NCBI GenBank assembly: GCA_005788935.1
Contig: SYAK01000413.1
Span: 1 to 9,337, forward strand
DNA: 9,337 nucleotides
Direction: 5' to 3'
Source of the DNA: Pseudomonadota bacterium
GTDB taxonomy: Bacteria > Myxococcota > UBA9042 > PHBI01
This document shows, piece by piece, positions 6,560 through 9,337 of this stretch. The position numbers were made by a program, and so were the translations under genes. Position 1 is the stretch's first letter, and each line of letters begins with the position of its first letter. The notes under the pieces were generated by a model. The model ran no database searches. It was given only the letters and a program-made list of their open reading frames with translations, and had not been told where the DNA came from.

Positions 6560-8050
6560 ATGCATGCATCGCCGCCAGACTTCCGCATTGACCACGCCCC
6601 GAGCGGGCCCCCAAGCGACACCGACGGTTTCAAGGCTCCCTCGGGAGCGGCCCGGTTTGTCGCGTCGACCACCCTCGAGGCGTCCACCGAGGCCCTCTGG
6701 ACCTGGCATGCCCGTCCCGGTGCCTTCGAGCGCCTGTCCCCGCCATGGCAGCGGGTCGAGCTGGTCTCCCGGACGACCGCGCCAGATTTGCCCGATTGCC
6801 CTGTCGCCGAAGGCGCGACGCTGACCATGCGGGTCCATCAGGGCCCAGTCGCGCTCACGTGGGTCGCCAGGCACCTCGCGGCGAAGCCCGGGCAGTTCTT
6901 CACCGACATCCAGGACAAGGGCCCGTTCGCGTTCTGGTTTCATCACCACGCCTTCGTCCCGGGCCCATCGGCCGACACCGCCACGCTGCGTGACGACGTC
7001 ACCTGGAAGCTGCCGACCGGGCGGTTCGCGCACGCGGTCGCTGGCGCCAAATTCCGCAGCGACTTCGCGCGCATGTTCCGATACCGGCACACCATCACGG
7101 CGCTCGACCTCTCGCGCCATCGCTCAGGACCGCCTCCCATGCGCATCGCCATCTCCGGAGCCTCCGGCCTCGTCGGTCAGGCCCTCGTCCCGTTCCTCAC
7201 GACCGCTGGCCACCGGGTGGACCGTCTCGTGCGGCGACCGGCCCAGGGGCCCGATGAAATCACGTGGGATCCGGCGGCTGGCACCGTCGACCTCGCGGCC
7301 CTCGAGGGCGTCGACGCCGTGATCCACCTCGCTGGAGAGAACGTCGGCGACGGGCGCTGGACCGAGGCTCGCAAGCGGGCGATTCTTGAGAGCCGCGAAC
7401 AGGGGACGGCCACGCTCGCCCGTGCCCTCGCGAAGCTGAGCCGCCGGCCATCGGTCTTCATCAGCGCCTCGGCGTCAGGCCTATACGGCAGTGACGCGAC
7501 CGGCGATGGGGCGCCCGTGTGCGCCGAGGACGCCGCCCCTGGCAGCGACTTCCTCGCAGAGGTATGCCGCCGCTGGGAAGCTGCCGCCGAGCCGGCGCGG
7601 GCCGCTGGAATCCGCGTTGTGCACCCGCGCATCGGGGTGGTGCTCGACGCCCGTGGGGGCGCGCTCGCGAAGCTGCTGACGCCGTTCAGGCTCGGCCTCG
7701 GAGGCCGAGTCGGTGACGGACGGCAGTGGATGAGCTGGATTTCCATGGAAGATCTCCTCGGGGCATTGCTGCACCTCGTGGCCACGCCGACGCTATCAGG
7801 GCCTGTCAATCTCGGAGCCCCGGAGCCCGTCCAGCAGTCGCACTTCGCGAAGACCCTGGGGCGTGTGCTGGGCCGGCCGTCGTTCATGCCGCTGCCGGGG
7901 TTCGCCGTGAAGGCGATGTTCGGCGAGATGGGGGAGGCGATCGTCCTTGGCGGGACGCGCATGGTCCCGAGGGCGCTGGTCGGGAGCGGCTTCGGCTTCG
8001 CCTTTCCGGACCTCGAGGCCGCCCTGCGCCACACCCTCGGGCGCACCTGA
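6560..8050 (+). CDS. SRPBCC domain fused to a TIGR01777/YfcH-type NAD(P)-binding epimerase
   Basis: The product has 496 residues in two parts. Residues about 31-183 look like an SRPBCC (START-like, cyclase/dehydrase) ligand-binding domain, with FVASTTLEASTEALWTWHA, a HHHAF strand, and a C-terminal helix ending near MFRYRHT. After a short linker, residues 194-494 are an extended short-chain dehydrogenase-like TIGR01777 protein: Rossmann motif SGASGLVGQ (199-207), VDAVIHLAGENVG (251-263), SASASGLYG with Y309, VVHPRIGVVL and the DUF1731 tail (about 445-491). The usual YxxxK lysine is absent after Y309. Such fusions are known; a hydrophobic ligand or lipid-like substrate is often assumed but unproven. 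An in-frame TGA lies at 6527-6529, so ATG 6560 is the first ATG available, although its Shine-Dalgarno is weak. The first 30 residues look unstructured. The operator-like array lies upstream. Confidence 0.88.
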   Translation: MHASPPDFRIDHAPSGPPSDTDGFKAPSGAARFVASTTLEASTEALWTWHARPGAFERLSPPWQRVELVSRTTAPDLPDCPVAEGATLTMRVHQGPVALTWVARHLAAKPGQFFTDIQDKGPFAFWFHHHAFVPGPSADTATLRDDVTWKLPTGRFAHAVAGAKFRSDFARMFRYRHTITALDLSRHRSGPPPMRIAISGASGLVGQALVPFLTTAGHRVDRLVRRPAQGPDEITWDPAAGTVDLAALEGVDAVIHLAGENVGDGRWTEARKRAILESREQGTATLARALAKLSRRPSVFISASASGLYGSDATGDGAPVCAEDAAPGSDFLAEVCRRWEAAAEPARAAGIRVVHPRIGVVLDARGGALAKLLTPFRLGLGGRVGDGRQWMSWISMEDLLGALLHLVATPTLSGPVNLGAPEPVQQSHFAKTLGRVLGRPSFMPLPGFAVKAMFGEMGEAIVLGGTRMVPRALVGSGFGFAFPDLEAALRHTLGRT

Positions 8051-8070
8051 CCGACCCCAGCGACGCTCGC

Positions 8071-8089
8071 ACGTCACATCCGGTGACGT
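8071..8089 (+). terminator. Short hairpin after the SRPBCC-epimerase gene
   Basis: ACGTCAC and GTGACGT form a perfect 7-bp stem with the loop ATCCG, 20 nt after the stop at 8048-8050. There is no real T-run after it. It is a weak terminator candidate by position. Confidence 0.3.
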
Positions 8090-8628
8090 TCCAGGACCTT
8101 CGGAGGGAGAAGCGGGCGAGGACCGACAGCGCACCCCCGTGGGCGTTCTTGAGGGTCGTGTCCGACTTTGTGAACTTGATGACTTGACGCGTCCACGAAG
8201 ACCGAAGAAGGCGCAGACGCCGGGCCGGCGTGGCACGCGGTGAGGCGTACGCGCCCGAGTCCCGGGGCGCGCGCGGTTCGACCACACGCGGCACGCGCGG
8301 CACCGCGGCCCATGGTGGCAAAGCTCGAGGCGGGGCGGTTCCCCCCACGCGGTGCCGATGGCGACCACCCTGTGGCCGTCCCCGAGGGCCCGTGTGGCCC
8401 CAGGTTCGGCGTGCAGCGGGCTCTGTTCAGGGGCGAGGACGTTCCCACGTCCCAGGACCGCACCTGAATATGCGCGCCTGGGACTGCGCCCGGTGGTACT
8501 CGACCGCCGCGACCCCGCTCACTGCGCGCGCAAGCGGTGGCGCGTGGGGCCGGGTCCCTGTCCTGATTCCGACCCTACGCGCCGGTTGAGCCGACGCCCC
8601 GAGGCATGATAAGGCCTCACCCCCACAC

Positions 8629-8633
8629 GGGAG
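8629..8633 (+). promoter_or_regulatory. Ribosome binding site of the Clp-like gene
   Basis: GGGAG lies 5 nt before ATG 8639 and fixes the start of the truncated Clp-like gene. A possible -10-like TGATAA lies further upstream at 8607-8612, with TTGAGC at 8586-8591 and a short 15-bp spacer; that promoter reading is speculative. Confidence 0.6.
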
Positions 8634-8638
8634 TCCCG

Positions 8639-9337
8639 ATGGCTTACTCGGCCGAGGTCGAACAGATCCTCAAAGACGCACAGCGACTCGCAGACGGCGC
8701 GCAGCACACGCACCTGACGACGGGGCACATCCTGCTCGGGGTGCTCGTCAACGAGTGCCGCGCGAGCCGACTGCTGCGCGACATGCGCATCGACGAAGAC
8801 CTCGTCATGGAGGGGCTTTCGCGCGTCAAGAAGACCGAGCGCCGTCTCGAGGAGAGCAACGAGCTCCTGCAGGCCGTGCACGCCAACCTCATCGACGTCG
8901 CCCACCGCTCGAGCTCCCACCTCGTCTCGTCCCTCCACCTGCTGATGGCCATCACCCGCGAGCGCACGACGGTCGCGTTCAAGGCCCTGGTCTTCATGGG
9001 AGTCACGCCGGGACACGTGCGCGCGGCGGCCCTCGCCGGCATCAACGGGCCACCCCCAAGGCTCAGCGGTCGCCAGGCCGAAGCGGCAGCGTTCCACGAC
9101 GAGCCCGGTCGGCGCGTCGCGCTCGCCGAACCCTCGCAGCCAGCCGCTGCGCGTGCCGAGGTGCAAGCGCAGCGCGCAGAAGAACCGCGCGCCGCACAAC
9201 ACGCGCCCCCGCAATCGACCAGCCCGACCGCCGCCGCAGACCAGGCTGAGGATCCGGGCGCCCAGTGGTTGCTCGACCCCGAGCAGTTCCCGGTGCTGAC
9301 CGGCCTCGGCCGCAACCTGACCGCCGAGGCCGCCCGC
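8639..9337 (+). CDS. ClpA/ClpC-like AAA+ unfoldase, N-terminal part (3' end missing)
   Basis: The frame opens at ATG 8639 and has no stop to the window end, giving 233 residues. Residues 6-60 and 68-132 are two Clp_N repeats: the first has HTHLTTGHILLGVL (23-36), the classic Clp N-domain signature, and the second has a matching SSHLVSSLHLLMAI (92-105). Residues about 137-205 are an Ala/Pro/Gln/Glu-rich, probably flexible linker. Residues 217-233 read FPVLTGLGRNLTAEAAR, the usual lead-in to the first AAA+ module, whose Walker motifs would lie past the edge. Clp ATPases of this kind unfold proteins for ClpP or act as chaperones. Which class this is (ClpA, ClpC or a specialised paralogue) cannot be told without the rest. 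The N-domain ClpS- or adaptor-binding role is family knowledge. A clear GGGAG precedes the start. Confidence 0.88.
   Translation, partial: MAYSAEVEQILKDAQRLADGAQHTHLTTGHILLGVLVNECRASRLLRDMRIDEDLVMEGLSRVKKTERRLEESNELLQAVHANLIDVAHRSSSHLVSSLHLLMAITRERTTVAFKALVFMGVTPGHVRAAALAGINGPPPRLSGRQAEAAAFHDEPGRRVALAEPSQPAAARAEVQAQRAEEPRAAQHAPPQSTSPTAAADQAEDPGAQWLLDPEQFPVLTGLGRNLTAEAAR

Larger units (their letters stand above)
8051..8638. other. 588-bp region without a convincing gene
   Basis: Open frames here (for example about 8230-8589 plus and 8074-8463 minus) are rich in Arg, Pro and Gly, have no domain and look like GC-driven noise. The region holds several hairpins: CGCGCCC/GGGCGCG at 8250-8271; ACGCCGG/CCGGCGT at 8217-8231; and a nested pair at 8426-8468 (outer TTCAGG/CCTGAA, inner GGACGT/ACGTCC at 8437-8452). 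A degenerate CACGCGG-like triplet of repeats runs at 8285-8308. It may contain the Clp-like gene's promoter or a structured RNA; nothing firmer can be said. Confidence 0.5.

Noticed and set aside
6560..6569. ATGCATGCAT palindrome at the start codon of the SRPBCC-epimerase gene
   Set aside because: It is short, overlaps the coding start and has no second copy in the region, so chance is the simplest reading.
8074..8589. Open frames in the gap before the Clp-like gene (8230-8589 plus, 8074-8463 minus)
   Set aside because: Composition is typical of GC-rich noise, there is no good ribosome binding site and no domain.

Overview
The window is very GC-rich bacterial chromosome, and GC-rich codon usage produces long antisense shadow frames over most genes. 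The gene types suggest a deltaproteobacterial or myxobacterial-type organism (Myxococcota or Bradymonadota): a secreted-looking Cys-repeat protein, a DUF3352-like lipoprotein, an SRPBCC plus TIGR01777 fusion and a Clp-type ATPase. This placement is an inference from gene style; there is no rRNA or other marker to fix it. No tRNA, rRNA, transposase, integrase, CRISPR array or phage gene was seen.

Layout. (1) 1-515, plus strand: the 3' part of a cysteine-rich repeat protein built from paired CX6C motifs. (2) 516-678: a convergent intergenic gap with a perfect 18-bp stem-loop and a second nested hairpin, both terminator-like. (3) 679-2964, minus strand: a molybdopterin oxidoreductase of the FdhF/YdeP type with a formate-dehydrogenase-like Cys-His-Arg triad. 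(4) 2965-3192: an intergenic gap with an 8-bp inverted repeat and a C9 tract next to a hairpin. (5) 3193-5133, minus strand: a predicted lipoprotein that resembles DUF3352 proteins. (6) 5134-5426: a gap with a three-copy 10-bp repeat and a terminator-like hairpin. (7) 5427-6278, minus strand: a two-domain rhodanese sulfurtransferase of the 3-mercaptopyruvate type. (8) 6279-6559: the divergent control region, with GTTTCA half-sites at an exact 21-bp period. (9) 6560-8050, plus strand: an SRPBCC domain fused to a TIGR01777/YfcH-type epimerase. (10) 8051-8638: 588 bp with no convincing gene but several hairpins. (11) 8639-9337, plus strand: the N-terminal part of a ClpA/ClpC-like AAA+ unfoldase running off the window.

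How the genes relate. The three minus-strand genes are spaced by 228 and 293 bp, so they are probably separate transcription units, not one operon. No cofactor-insertion gene (such as fdhD), electron-transfer subunit or protease partner lies in the window, so no complete multi-gene system can be claimed. The two least explained elements are the twin-CX6C repeat protein at the left edge and the 21-bp-phased operator-like array between the sulfurtransferase and the SRPBCC-epimerase fusion.
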